DNA of 64,000 bases from Phialocephala subalpina (GCA_900073065.1 FJOG01000002.1:704719-768718), one strand, 5' to 3'. Positions 27,665 through 41,400 are shown, counted from the stretch's first letter. Translations and numbers: made by a program. The notes: a model not told the origin generated them from the sequence alone.

Positions 27665-29737
27665 TATTCTTTGCAGCAATGAGCAGCATACCATGTCTGT
27701 CTTGGCGGTTGAAATGCTGCTATCTTCCGATATCAGTATTTCGGATGCACCATCTGGACTCTCGGCATCAATGCGTCGCCTCATGTAAGTGATGTCTGTC
27801 TCCCCATTACATCCCTCCGCACTAACATTTCCAGGGTTCTTCTTCATTTCCTTGTTTGTTCAACACTTCAAAACCTGTAAGGCTAAAAGGCGAACGATCT
27901 GTGATTGCATATTGGTTCCCACGCGATCCGTCTGCTGAGGTTCACTTGAGCTTTGAGCAAAAAGATCGCGATGTGGATTCGCTATAATTGTAGAGTAGGA
28001 TAAGAGAGTAATGGTCTGTCAGAGGTAGGATAACGTACAAAAATTGGTGAGAGGCGTCACTTGACGTGATGGCATGGACGAAGGCTCTTCGGTTTCTTGC
28101 TTTGTGTATAGGCTAGATGAGTCGAATGTCATGAGCTGATTAGATTCCTCTTGCGCGCGGTGACTTGATGTGAATGTGAATTGGCTCATGACAACTCGCA
28201 GATGCGGGGTTGATACGGTATTTGGGAAGAAAGTGCTGATATGGCAGCGCGTTGAGATAGGCAGTGCGGAGGATGATGCAGCTTAGGAGTTCCTTTCATT
28301 GACTTCTATACATAAAAATATCGGCGCTGAGAGTCTGCGGTCCTGCGAGGAGAGCAGGTATCAATTCAATACGGCATCGTATTCTGGCATCACTTCCAAT
28401 GATAGACGTTTCTGCTAGACATCAATCTTCTGGCTATTCATTCTCTCCTGGCTGCTATTTCATTCCCGGTCGCGATATCTTCTCGGTTGATATCGAGCAA
28501 ATTTCGACTTTCAGAAACTCGATGCTCGGCTGTATCGTCCATGACACTGTTGCTCTAAATAATTGGTGCTGAGAGGCTTTGCCGGTTCATCGAGAAGCTG
28601 CAGATAGTCAATAACATTGCCGATCTGTTAGCGAGAAGGTTGTCGAAACGATGCCTGCTGAAGCGAGAACAAGGAGAAGATTCGGGGGCAAGAGCACTTG
28701 GCGTTGGCCTGCCGTTCTTGTTTTGTCCGATTTCCATGTATGCCTTTATCATTACTTCAGGCTCTCAAGAATGTCTTCTTGCTCGCAGGCTTCCGCAAGA
28801 CACTTGAGCCCCATCAGCGCTGCGCCACTATCACCAGCATCCGAGACCATCGAGTTCCCGTTTAGACATCTGTTCCTTCTTGCGAGCCTTGTTCCGAGGT
28901 CAAGGTGTCCATCTCCCCACCTAGATGATAAGTCGCAGGAATCGAGGAGAAGTACTCGAGGTCGAGGTTGAGTGGAGGATCCTGATTCGGTCAAGATTAT
29001 TTGGTTGACGTGAACGTTCCCGGAATCAAAGTCGGAGTCTCGGAAACTAAATTCGAACTCAACCCAAATCTCGATGTTTCGAGTATGGCAGGAACACTGC
29101 TGTCAATTGAATGTCGATGTCAACAGGGACATTCGGTCGTCGAAGGTGTCGAGAATGTCGAGATTCACGTCGTGCTTTCCGCTTTCACCAGTGTCCACCC
29201 TTGAACTGGGACAATCATCATTCTCCAATGTCCCTCCCAAATCTGAAGATTCTCCAGCATCAAAAGGTCCCACATCGACTCGAACATTGAAGATCAGTTC
29301 AACCATCAGTATGTCGAAGCATCCCCAGACGAAAGGAAGTAAGAAGCATCAAAGCATCAAACCTAAACTCAAATGCATCACCAAACCAAACCAAGAGCGA
29401 AGGCAGTAGTTTATATATCTCATGTGGCACAGCAAATGCACGGCCACTCACCAAAACTCAAAAGCACACAACGACGTTCATATAAACTCAACCCCTCAGC
29501 ACGCAACGTTACCTCGGGCCTCAGCCTTCAAAACTCCCTCAAGCCCCTTTCCCAAACCCTCGGTACCGAAGCCCCAGCTTGATGGCGCCGCGAAAGAAAG
29601 GGAAGGCGGGTACGCACGTCAAGTCTTCCATCTCATCCGATCTCAAGAATCAGATCAGATCCCGCCTATCTCGGGATTTGACCCTCCCACAAAAATCCCA
29701 AGCCACAAGATGCAAAACACCGTCTACCCCAGCAAGA
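27665..29737. other. Intergenic, no gene recognised
   Basis: Two kilobases after the kinase gene. Between about 29.0 and 29.4 kb several frames are open at once on both strands, with repeated TCGA-containing words. That looks compositional rather than coding. No RNA gene was recognised. Confidence 0.35.
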
Positions 29738-30238
29738 AAGGAAGCATGTTTCCGTGATAGCCGTTATGGCTTCCCTTGCACTGCGCCTAACGGCGCCACG
29801 CGCTTTAGCGAGCTCGTGGCAGATTCTGTGCGTTTTGTGGCGCTGGGCTTCGGGACTCCACCGGTCTTATTTTTTTGGAAGGTGCTGGGAGCTGGGAATA
29901 AGGCGTAAAGCCCAAATGCCGGGTGCCTGATCTCAGATCTGGGGTGTTTGCGTAGGGTACCAGCTGGTTGGGATTAATTTTGATTTGAAGGAAGCATGTT
30001 TCCGTGATAGCCGTTATGGCTTCCCTTGCACTGCGCCTAACGGCGCCACGCGCTTTAGCGAGCTCGTGGCAGATTCTGTGCGTTTTGTGGCGCTGGGCTT
30101 CGGGACTCCACCGGTCTTATTTTTTTGGAAGGTGCTGGGAGCTGGGAATAAGGCGTAAAGCCCAAATGCCGGGTGCCTGATCTCAGATCTGGGGTGTTTG
30201 CGTAGGGTACCAGCTGGTTGGGATTAATTTTGATTTGA
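29738..30238. repeat. Exact 250-bp tandem duplication (two copies)
   Basis: Bases 29738-29987 are repeated immediately at 29988-30237, and base 30238 still matches the start of the unit. Comparing the copies along their length I found no mismatch. The unit includes a palindrome-rich core (cgcctaacggcgccacgcg). It does not look like a transposon: no terminal inverted repeats or coding capacity are seen. A 109-codon plus-strand frame (29579-29908) runs into the first copy but is not otherwise supported. Perfect identity means either a very recent duplication or an assembly artefact. Confidence 0.95.
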
Positions 30239-31157
30239 TTGACTTTGAAGCTTAAGGATCTGCGTTGCGTTTACCTTTCTTGCGTCTCGTTTGAGAACGT
30301 GGCAGACCCTCGACCGGGATTCAAAAAGATGTGGAGTATATTCTGCTGGATGGCGTCAAGCATGGCATTGGCCAGCGATGTTGTTTATTTTGACGTTTGA
30401 TGTGCGAGGTTGTTGGCGTTTGGATAATTTGCGTATATAAATATCTTCCTCCCCGAGTTCGGTCCTTCTCATCATGATTCATAAGGTGGAATCTTCCGCT
30501 CGACTTGACTGTGAATAATTGTTTTGAATCTTTCACTACAATATTTTTTTCACAAGGTTTCAAGTGGACAAAGTTCTCTGGTCTTTGGTCTCAACACACT
30601 TCTCTCATTCATATCGGTTGGAATAATACAAATACATCAAACAAGATACACCTGTCCTTTCCACCGGACCAGGTAGTATCGGATATCTCAACAGGAAAAA
30701 AAAAGGTATGCCAGAGTGACGAGAAAACACACAATCGCTGCAGAGAGGTATCTCCCAACATACCAACAAGACAAGAAAACAACACCTGTACCACCAGACA
30801 CGAAGCCCCCGCTGAGCAAGAAACATACAAAGGCCCCTCGATCGTGAATCCAATAACACTTTTCACATATCCATCCCATTTCCCGATCCCTTCTCAAGGT
30901 CCAACGCTAACACCAACTCCAGATCGAAATCATCAACTCGTTCTCGTCCCGTTCCCATTTACTTTCTTAAAAAAAAAACACACAAATCAACACGTAACGC
31001 CAGCCGGGTATTTGGAGCACTTCCAGAAGCAATATCGCTGGAAGCCAGATTTACATCCCGTAATGTACGCCTTCCGGTGCCGATCCCCCGTTAAGCCACC
31101 CATTCCCACCACAAATCGATTCGTGTACTTCGATACGTGGACTCCATAGCAGGAGAT
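30239..31157. other. 3' flank of the zinc-finger gene, no gene recognised
   Basis: This lies just downstream of the stop of the minus-strand zinc-finger gene and probably contains its 3' UTR. A 214-codon plus-strand frame (30505-31149) is Pro/Thr-rich with A-runs and no domain, so I treat it as antisense noise. Confidence 0.4.
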
Positions 31158-32610
31158 TTACATCTCCTTCTTCATCATCTCGGGGCTTCCACCTTCCGTC
31201 GAATCGCTCATGATCTCAGACTTGTCGACGGGAGATTGGCTTCCTCCGGCATTTGTGTTGCCGTTGGCAGCCTTGCCGCAACCCTTGACGAGGATATGTC
31301 TCTGTTCGTTCAATCAGCCCTGGAACTGCTACCAATTACTCCAAATTAGAATCGGATAAAGAACGAACCTTCAGTGCATCCTTGCGAGAGAAGCTCTTCT
31401 CGCAATGGCCACATGGGAATGGCTTGACGGCCAGATGTATCCGCTTATGTCGCTTCAAGTCATGATTTCGGTTGAATGACTGGGGACATTGGTCGCATTT
31501 GAATGGTCGGTCATTCTGCTGCTGTTGCTGCGGGTGGTGACCATACATTGGGGCGCCCATCTGGTGTGGCGGATATGGCATGTTCATGCCTCCAACGAGC
31601 GCCATCTGGTTTCCTGGGCTGTGGACATTGGACATGATTGGACCAGCCATCGCAGGCAGACTGTACCCGCTATACGATGGTCGAGGGTAGCCTTGAGGCG
31701 CGGCCATTGAGGGATGAGGCTGCGCGGAGACTGGTGAGATGCGATTTGAAGGAGCGGAAGAGGTATTAGGAGACTGTTGAGTTGGTGATTGCTGGGCATA
31801 TGCGGGGAATGATGATTGCTGCGGCGTTGAAGAAGGCGTGTAGTAGTTCGTGGGAGTTGGGGGAGGTCGTTCGCCATAATTATTGGGTGCATGTAGTGGG
31901 CCTTGTGGTGGCGCCTGTGAGACTGCTTGCTGTTGGTGTTGTGGCTGATTTTGTTGCTGTTGTGGAGGTCCCTGTTGTTGCTGTTGAGCCTGCTGCTGGT
32001 TTTGTTGTTGCTGCTGCTGCTGTTGGTGTTGCTGAGGCGCAAGTTGTGGCAAGCTTTGTGGTTGTCCGCCAGACATGGAAGTTGGGAATGGAGGAAGACT
32101 GATGTCGTATGGAGGTGGAGGAAGTCCTTCCCCAGATGCAGGAGAGTTTGTATTTCGATTTGGGTAGTTCATAGATGGAGAATACAGCGGGCGTCCCATG
32201 TTGTTGTAATTCTGCTGTCCTTGCGCGAAGGTCGGTGGCATTGGTGGTGGTTGGCTGTAAGTATACGAACCACTGTTTCCAGGAGTCGGCCAGTAGCCCA
32301 TAGGTTGATATGGTGGGCCGCCCGCTGAACTTCCAGAACTTTGACTGTTCACACTCGCGGCGCCCAAAGGACTGAGATCACTTTGTAGACCTGACGGAGG
32401 CGTAAGAACGCTGCTGGCCATTGCTGGTGTTGGTTGCGATGTGCTGGGAGCGTATGCTGGCTGATACTTGTGCTGCGACAGATGATCTGGAGGAGGCAGC
32501 TGGAATGCGGGAAGATTGGAAGCTGCGGACCTTCGAGCCGTGAAGCTCTGGGCGGTCTCCATCATGGAAGATGATTGCGAAGTCCACGATAACGGTCGAT
32601 TGGGAAACAA
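31158..32610 (-). CDS. Gln/Pro-rich zinc-finger transcription factor with C-terminal C2H2 and C2HC fingers
   Basis: Predicted nuclear DNA-binding regulator. Exons 32610-31369 and 31301-31158 (67-bp intron, GTTCGT...CAG) give 461 residues. Residues 1-365 are low complexity: Ser/Pro/Gln-rich with uninterrupted Gln runs coded by CAA/CAG (about 31930-32040), typical of an activation domain. Finger 1 (about 370-392) has CDQC then HKRIH spacing. Finger 2 (about 398-422) has CGHC then RHILVKGC, so its last ligand is Cys, and the intron splits it at DALK|RH. The tail (MSDSTEGG to MMKKEM) is acidic/basic. Target genes and orthologue name cannot be assigned; two-finger fungal regulators are a large group. 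The ATG at 32610 is the first in frame; a later Met pair (MMETAQS) is the alternative. Confidence 0.9.
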
Positions 32611-33026
32611 AGAGAGCAGACTCGATGTTTGGTGGGGTCCGATGGACTCGAAAACTGAAGGAGTCGAGAGTAGTAAAGCCAGGACGGCGGTATTGAGCGG
32701 TAGTAGATTGGAAGAAGAACGAGTCGAGTTGAATTGTTGTTCGTGAAGCTCAAGATGTTGTTCTTTGAGTAGTGAAAGTATAGTTCGGGTTGAAAGTCAG
32801 AGCTGGGTCGATGGATGTGGAGCGTCGATCACCTGGATGGCGGCCGGGGAGGCGTCTGTCGATATATGTAGCTTATTGGGTCTGGGTATGGTCTGTGTCC
32901 GCTGCCAGCATTTGGCTGGATGGTGTTGATTACCAGGCGGGAACCGTGGCAGAAGGGAGGGGGCCTAGTGCAGAAGACTAAAGTTAAGCTTGAGGAGCCA
33001 ACGCCATGTGAGCGCGAAGTGATCGA

Positions 33027-33051
33027 GTGCTTGGTGCTTGGTGCTTGGTGC
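33027..33051. repeat. 7-mer tandem repeat (gtgcttg, about 3.6 copies)
   Basis: Three complete gtgcttg units followed by gtgc. It is a short simple repeat upstream of the zinc-finger gene. Confidence 0.85.
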
Positions 33052-33682
33052 AGAGCCGGCTGGAAGGGCTGGCTTCTGCTGGCTCGACTCGCTCTAGTGT
33101 CATCAATGTATGTTCCAGGGATCGCGACGCTACCTAGGTCTGGGACGGCGACAAGGTCTAGGATCTGGCAGACGATGGGCGGAAGTTGGGATTGGGGTTA
33201 GGATTGGGATTGGGACACGCCGGAGCAGAATGAAGAGGACGGCGCCGGACCGTGATTCGATGGTGCGAGTCGGGTGGGTGTATCTGGAATCTGGAGCTTG
33301 CCGGCCAGACAGCAGCAGCTGGCGTGCGAGGGCCGTCGCACAACGCAATATTGTAAATATTGTCGAAGCGCAGGAAGTATTGAGAGGAGAGACAAATCGG
33401 GTAGTTAACTGGGTGTTGGTTTATTTGATTGCTCGCCCCCTGCTCCTGGGCGGCGGGATGGGATGCAGCGAGCGAGGAAGACTCAGGCTCCGTGAGATTG
33501 AAGAGACCGTGCAACGCTGCGTGAACAAATGGGCTGTTGGGGGGCAGAAGCTTAAACACAGTGTGTCAGGGTTGGGGGTGGGAGGTGCTGATTGGGCTCA
33601 AGGGGGAAGGCGTCGAGGGCGCTGTCCACTGGAGGCAGCCGTCAACGTGAACCAGAACGCTGGCTGCTCCCGCCAAACGGTG

Positions 33683-33732
33683 TATCTGTACTGTATCTGT
33701 ATCTGTATCTGTGTCTGTGTCTGTATCTATAC
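33683..33732. repeat. Hexanucleotide microsatellite (tctgta/tctgtg)
   Basis: About eight units of tctgta with tctgtg variants, in a purine/pyrimidine-skewed stretch. It is a likely length-variable marker. Confidence 0.9.
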
Positions 33733-34050
33733 GGAGGATTGTACTGTATCTGAATGTGTGCGTGATATCGGGCCTGCGTCCCACCCATCACTTTACTTAC
33801 TTCAACAGTTCGAATGCGAGCGGAGGACCACCAAGATTCAACAACGAGGGGGGAGCGGAAATGCCCTCTCTCGGTCTGGCTCCGTCTAGACCCTTCCCTT
33901 TTTCAATTGACTCGACGACACCTGCTCCTGGTTCTTCCGCGCAGCTGGTCGAGTGTTATTTTTCGCTTACTCTGGAGTCTGGTGCCGCACTGCAGGCTGC
34001 AGTGTGGCCGTAGCCCCTCCCCTCGTTTTGGTATGGGACCAGTCTGCTGC

Positions 34051-34083
34051 AGGCATTTGACAGGCATTTGACAGGCATTCGAC
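34051..34083. repeat. 11-mer tandem repeat, three copies
   Basis: aggcatttgac occurs at 34051 and 34062, and again at 34073 with one substitution. It could be clustered binding sites or a simple slippage repeat. Confidence 0.85.
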
Positions 34084-37000
34084 GCATGCAAGTGCCCATG
34101 ACGGCTTGGGCCCAGAGGCTTTTTGGCTTGGCAAGCCCACGAGCTAAAATGCAGCCAGGCGACAGCCAGCAGGAGCGGGATGGCGACCAGGAGGCTAGCT
34201 AGCGCCGAGCTGGAGAAGAGAGCAGCAGGAGGAGAAGCAGGGGAGGAGAATATCTGGGAAGTTGGGATGGATGGGATGGGAAGAGATCTCTGTATCTTTT
34301 GCGTGGGCAGCAGCATGGAGAGAGAGAGAGCGCGGCATGGGGTCGAGAGATTGAGTTCAATTCTTTCTCCCTCCTGGTCCTGGGCCGAACGAGGAGCCGA
34401 ATACTATTGGATGGTCTGTGTTTGATGGGGTTGCAGGTTGCATTTTGGTCTGTCGCGATAGTGGCAAGGATGCAGATTTGGGAAGCACTCACCAACTCGC
34501 TCCTGGACTGGTTGCCTCTTGAAACGGACACCTCCGCATGGGCTGCTTGCTACGAGTATGTTCGAACAGGGGTCCCAAAGGAGGGGAGAGGAGCATCGCA
34601 TCATTCTATCATTTCTACCATATCTCCTATTCTCTACATCAGGTTACGTCTGTATGGTGTCTTTCGTTCTACGGCGGCAAGTTCCCAATATCTGGTCAAA
34701 GTATCATGACGACCTCCTGCCTTTCTGGTGCTGTGCTCTCCTGACGCCGTGGTACGGTACTGTACTCTACTCTAGCTCCAGGCCCAGCTAAGACAATCCG
34801 AAAACAGACTGAGGTAGTGAGGCAGAGGAGATATTTCATTGAAGCTGAAGTAACTGCTCGTGAGGCGGCAGGGGCAAGTCTCGTGGTAAACAAGTGGTGC
34901 CCTCGATCAACGTGCGGGACAGCGTAAGAGGCACACTTCACTCCTCGCTCCTTTTGCCCTCAATCCTGGAAATCTGGGTTTCTGGGATTCCGGCGCACAG
35001 CCCGCCGTGCATGGACCAACGATCTCCCAGGGGTTTGGTGTGATTGGCGTTCTTAGTCAACAGGTCGGCGAGCTTACCTGTGCGCTGTTCCTCTTTGCGG
35101 GTAGTGCAGCGGTCCATCGTGTGGTGTGGGTTATTATTTGGTCCCATTATTTGGTCCCGTTATTCGGATTGCTTCAAGATCGAGAGGATGGTTCCGCGAG
35201 ACGATACCAAGCGAGTGGACGCGGCCGTCACGTCCTGCTGGGCCTGTACTGTTGGCGTTGTATTGGTGAAGGAATCTTGATATTCATTTGATGGGGGCGC
35301 AAGCACACCTCGCAGTCAGAAATAGAAGCCTTGCGTGACCCAGGACCAAGACAGCGGGTAAGAGATTGCTGGCAAAGAACAGAGCACAACGCTTTAGTCG
35401 AGCATCATCTCATCTCATCCCATCGAGTTTCTTCCTTCCGCTGCGCTGCATATTTTTCATTCAGCCTTGTGATCCAAGGTGTTCCATAAATACTTTTCAA
35501 CCCAGATTCAGCTGCGATGCGGCATGGAAATTATCTGCGTGGAGATGGACTCGAAGCGATCCGGCTGCGATCCCAATCCCAAGCAGCAGGGGTGGCGGCG
35601 ACCCCTCATCAGCCCGCTGCATGGTGCAGCTTGGGCGAGTGCGAGAGGCTTTCCATTGGAGCGCTCGCGAAGGGGCATTTTCGCCTCGATCGCAAGAACC
35701 TCAAAGCAGTAATCGCACACTCCCAATTCTGCAATTCGGTCCAGTGACTGCCATGGTATCGTCGAGATCATGGTGTTGTTGATGCTGTCGGCAGCATGCT
35801 CGTCCCGCGTCTGCTGTCGGTGATGGTCTTCTGGCTCGCGATGAACCCTAAAACTACTCTATGGGCAGCATTCGTCTAGCATCGCCCAAATCAGACTAGA
35901 TCCCCCAGAACGAACCTCGTCTCAAGCATGTTCTAGACCGGGCCATTCGATTTGCTGGATCGTGATGCGCTTCTCTTCCCCCCAATCCGTCCTTGATGTG
36001 CTTGTCAGCGACCAGATTGGTGCGCTGCCTGCCCCGTCCCGAATTTAAGCTTGGAGGAGGCACGATGACCCAGATCAGTGGAGTCGCTGAGTGGATGGTG
36101 GAGGTGTCTCAGCGCACGAGGAGGGGGTTGGCAGTTTGCGGCAACCAGGAGCGACAAACAACGGAGTACGAGAGGTCTGCAGTACGAGGAATATGTCGTG
36201 TGCAATCGCACGCAAAAAGTCGTTATACTCACGGTAATGGTAAGGCTAGTCAAAAAGAGCAAAAATGAAGTGTAAGTGTCGAGGTCCCAGTATCTCTACT
36301 AGAAGTCCCAACATCAATGGTCCGAAATACGCAATACGTCGGCGCCACAGGCTCTTTCTCACATTAAGCTCAGCGCCATCTCCCACCATCTCCCACATCC
36401 TTTCGACGCCCATCTTCGCTTCGGACGCCATCAAAATGCTAATGCTAAAGGGGGCATCGATCAGCCTACCTTATTTTACGCCCTGTTGGTGTGTTCCTAT
36501 GTACCCTGTCATTTTATCCTTGACCTTATCTCTTTTGTCGAGATTTCCGCACCTCCAACATCACGACACGGCTTCCCTGCGAGCCAGACCGCCTTTTTAT
36601 CACCCTCGCACTATCATCAGCACGAGGCTCGTTGTGCCGACAAGCAGGGACTCGAGCCGTGCATGCAATGGGCTCAGTGGCTGCTAAGAAGTCCAGCCGA
36701 GCTCGTGGGGTACCGGAACTCACCCATCTCGCTCAACCTTGTACTCAGCTCCGGAGACTTGCAGCATCTCCTGGCTGCTTGTCCACATTGGGACATCAGA
36801 TACTCGAGGTTCTGATATTAGATTTGGTACAGGATCAAGCTTATTATTCACAGATATCACCCACACGAGCAGGATCGCATTTAGCTATGCAACCCTAATT
36901 TGCATGGTGCGCCATTGAGGAAGTCAAAATGTCCAACAGCTTGTTGGAATGTACTCGCTCTCAATCGAGTACAATGTCAACAGTATGACAAGTGTAGTCT

Positions 37001-38415
37001 TCTAGAAGTCCCACTATCGGTAATATATCCCAAGTGATACTGCGCCATCCCGAGGAATTACAGTAGCGAGTACAGCAGCAACCCACGAGACTACAAAGCG
37101 ACACCCGAATGCCTGGGAAGGGATGGCTGCACCAAGCGCGCCTTCCGAGCATGGCCCAGTTCGAAATCACAACAAAGAACATCGACGCGTGCTGATCTTC
37201 GGTTCAACTTAACCTATACATTTGTCGGGCTATTGTTTGTGATTCGAACGGCATCCTGCTCCGCCTAGTGCAACCCTCCTGCATTGTTTGGAGTACCAAA
37301 TTTCGAATCCTCAACCCAGAAACTCAAACGCCAGCACTTTCCAACCCATGTCTCCCAATTCCAGAGTGACATCCTCGTCAGCCCACAGAGCCGCACTAGA
37401 GAGGGCATGTGTCTACATCAGCCAACTGCAGCCGGATTTTTGGCAAAGTGTGTGTGACCCTTGAAACAAGTTCCCATATCTCACGATTTATGCACCAGCC
37501 TTCCAAGCACGACACACTCTCGGTATGAAGGCTTTTTGGCAACCATGTGCTGGAACATGACCTCTCCGGACTTGGGGAAACGGCACAGGGACCAAAGCTT
37601 AAGATAAGATTCGTCCGTGAGCCCTATCAGAATGCTTGCCATCAATTCTGCCTCTCTCCCGATGAAAGCATGCTATGCGGAGAATCCCAGTAGGCTAACT
37701 CTAGTCGCGATACAAGAATAGAACACGGGAAGGGAACCCACGGCACTGGATTTCTTCAGGGACTCGAGTCTGACAGAGCCTTCTCATCGCGCTCTGTCGG
37801 GCAACAGGTTTTGTTTATGTTGCGTGTAGCAACACGACAGATGGAACATCTCGACGAGGCTTCCGATCCAGAGGATAATCAATTGCAACGGACAACTGCA
37901 GAATCTGAACCCCAAGAAGCAATCGCTTGTGCTACATGAACCATCCCGAATTCCACGAGCCAGTGGCGGCGTTCCCGTGGCTTTCAATTTATCCGCTCCT
38001 GCAGGTGAGCCAGGCGAGAAAAATGGCGATCCCCTGAAGAAGCAAGCAACAACCACCGCTTCACAAGAACGGGCACAAACCTTCCTCCCCGCATCTCCCT
38101 ACCGGAAACCGGGATGTACACAGTTGATATGTGTTTAACTTCGATGAGGCTAACGATGTCCAAGACAATCGGAGGACCGAGTCCTTTCTTCCTATCTATT
38201 AATTGCTTCAGAGGTTATCAAATACTCCTCGAGCTGGACTTGGCAAGACATTCGGTCTCTGAAAACGGTTAGCCAGATCGTACTGTCGATTCGAGAGATT
38301 GCCTGCAGCAATATTTACCGGAACGGAATTGTAGATTGCAACTGCTATGAATAGAAACATCCCAGGGCATCTCATCTCGAGATGTTAACACCAGATATCA
38401 CAAGACGTCTTCAGA

Positions 38416-38429
38416 CCCCCCCCCCCCCC
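38416..38429. repeat. Poly-C run of 14
   Basis: Fourteen consecutive C residues. Runs this long are length-unstable and error-prone in sequencing. Confidence 0.95.
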
Positions 38430-41400
38430 GATCTACCATTGCATCGAAGACGGCATCAGATCGAGGTTCGAGTCAGGACGTTTGCACGGACGCGGGAAGA
38501 CGGTTGTGGATGTTGTCTGTCGGCAGGTGTTAGGAGAGCCACTCCATCAGTTCTCGATCTGTCAATTTCTGGAACAACAGTTCTGGACCCCACTCAGGAT
38601 TCCTCTCGTTGAACGAACATCTTATCCTTTATTAGGCTTAGTATCCTACGAGGCATTGTGCCCCATTCATTGGCTAACAGCATGAAGCAGGAAGCCTCCC
38701 GCTGCTACTCTTTGCTTTTTCCATCCACAACAGAGACATCTCTGGTGAACCAACCAGGGTTTGTTCTTGCTGTTTATGGAGGACAAACCGGCATTCATCA
38801 CATCGCATGTTTCTGCAGCCACCGTGTCGCCTCGAACTGCCAATAGCTTGGGATATCAGCCCCTCGCCGCTAAGGCAAGCCTTCGGGTGCAAATCTTGAC
38901 AATAATTCCACTGGCGGTACTGGCGTTAACGTCAGTGAAGCCAAGCGTGCAGGCACAGAACACTGGCATCAAGCACAAGGAGTGCGTTCTGTATCATTTC
39001 CAAAACGCTGCATTGAAAAGGGGTAGCATCCGGGATGCAATGCCGGACTCGAGCTTCGAAGTCCTCGAGTCTCGAGGAGTATCGATCCAATGTCCTCTCG
39101 CAAGGCTGTTACCAGAGATTCTCTGGCACTCCTGCATATTCACCTTCACCAAACAAGGGTGCAGTACTAAGCACGACGCTGTCTTTTTCACTGACAGGAA
39201 TCGAACGTTCCTCGTACCATCTACTTCATTCACGATCCAGCCTTATCTGCGAGAGACTGCCCCCCGGCGACAACGTTCAAACCTGGAGAGCCTTGTCCAC
39301 AACGTTCGATGTCTCGATACTCTGTCTCCAACCCCCCCATCCAAGCTCCAAGCTTCGGAAGGCGTCCCACTGGCTAACTCATCCGATCGCCATCGTTCAG
39401 CAATATTAGCAGAATCAGGCCTGAGCGCTCTGAGACCCGAATCGAGCACGTCAAACATATGTCTGGCGCGCTTGCCTGCCCGAAGATTCACGGTGATGCT
39501 CCATTACCGCTGTGCTACCCGAGAAGAAACAATGCCGTAGGCGGATGGGAGCCGTCGGCCTTGGAGCAGTGTGAACAGAGACCGAAGAGACGAGGGTATG
39601 AGCAGAGACAACCAGTGATGCCGCTCCAATACACGGACAGAGACGAAGAGATGTCACAATGGCTATCAAAGGCTGCAATAAGATCGTGGTAAGCCAGTGT
39701 TCCCATCCACACCGCTGGTATATCCGCAGATACGCAGGACCCCAGCTTTCCTACCATGTCACGGCTTTCTCCATACTCTCTGCCATTCCACGACTACACT
39801 TGCAGGCCTGCGCAGTTCTTTTGAGCAGTTTGAAGACCAATTTCTCAAGTTCTTGAGCGCTTGCTTTCTTATTTTAATCACGTACTCCCACAACGCAATA
39901 TCACGCAAACTTGAACCGTAACTCACCAGCACTCGCCATAAATTTCCCATCAATCGTTACCCTCTGATTGCAACTAAACTTGACCCCAAAGCTACCCCAG
40001 CTTGTATCAGTCCGTGACGAATCAACCCATCCCACTTTCCTAACTTCGTCCGCAAATGCATTCAAGCATTCAAGTACCCAACCGCCCCAAGTTCCAACCC
40101 ACCAACTTGGAACCTGCGCTTACCGGATCTCGTCACCGGTCAATTATCCCCACTACCCCTCATTCAATCATACCTACTCTAGTCATGAGTGAATGAATGA
40201 TTTGACGGGCATACGTGATCCGTAGAAGTAGTCATTCAAGAATGAATCCAACCAAAAAAGGCCTTTCTGACTTCAAACCCATCCGTCACTATCTTCAAGC
40301 AAGTCTTCAATAGTTCCAGACCATCGCAGACTCCAAGCCATCACCAAGGGCCGGAACCAACCTATCTCCAACACTATCCGACACTCTTCCCAACGTCCCT
40401 AGCACCAGACTAAATCTCATCCTAAAATCTAGCCCACTAGCGAGTCATTGAAGCGATGCTCGAGTCGGAGTTTTTGCCTGCCAAATAGTGTCGGCCCGAA
40501 GCGAGCTGAGTCAAGCGAGCGGGCTCCTGAAGATCCAGACCTCGCGGGATTTGGAGTAGTGTACCGAGGATATGGATTGGGTTTTGATGGTCCGATTTGA
40601 AATGGTCTGATTTCTAGCCCGTATTCTCCCAAATCTGGAGGTGGATATTGGATATTGTCCGATGATCGGTCCTGACGTTTTGCGAGAGTTCTAGATCTTG
40701 AAGTTTGGGGAAGGTGAGTTGATGGTGGCGAAAATTTGACAAAGGGAGGCGGGCTGGTCACTCGTGGTTAGTGGAGCGTTGAGGAACGTGGAGAGGTGGA
40801 GGGGAAGTGGATTGTTAGGCAGAAGGGAGGAAGTGGAGTGATTTCTTGTCTAACAGAAGGGTTAATTTAGGTAGCTTTGTCCTATAGAATCGTGCTCAGT
40901 CGTAAAGGGAGCAATGAAATAATCGCCGAATGATGCCCGAGATGAGATGGAGTGGGCGATGTTTGGAGAGTGAGAGGAGTTCAGAAAGTGGAAGAAGCTT
41001 TTGGAACTAGAAAGGATGCTGAAGTTAGTGCGAAGTGGTTGTAACCACGCGATGACAGTGGGGAGCTAGAGAGAGTTTCTCTCCCTGATTTGATTTTGTG
41101 TCTGCATCGCTGAATGCAGTTTCGATTTCATTTCAATTTGGTGCCCTTCGAGTTCCGCGACCATCGCCGCATCCAAAATGGATGATTAAAGGGTTCTTGA
41201 AGTTCTTGTTGCTGAGTTTTCTTGAAGTGTTGTACTCTTGTTTGTGTTTGACGACGGGGCACGTGAGAAAACCGAGGAGGAACTGGAAAGTTCCAACTGC
41301 AGATGCAAGATTTACTTAAGTGGTTTACTGTTCCGAACTTGCAGTCGCCCATTTCAGCGTTATATTCGTGTCTCTCTTGATGCTGCATTCGTTGTTCAAA

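Noticed and set aside
29579..29908. Basic 109-codon frame starting MAPRKKGKAG and entering the 250-bp repeat
   Set aside because: No homology recognised and most of it is repeat DNA; coding status unsupported.
30505..31149. 214-codon plus-strand frame downstream of the zinc-finger gene
   Set aside because: Low-complexity Pro/Thr/His text with A-runs lying in the probable 3' UTR of the opposite-strand gene.
31782..32328. Leu/Val-rich plus-strand frames resembling membrane helices
   Set aside because: They are reverse complements of the CAG/CAA repeats of the zinc-finger factor, so the hydrophobicity is an artefact of Gln codons read backwards.
38761..39540. 259-codon plus-strand frame in the gene-poor region
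   Set aside because: The longest unassigned frame, but with no motif, signal or splice context, and competing frames overlap it. Kept only as an orphan candidate in the findings.
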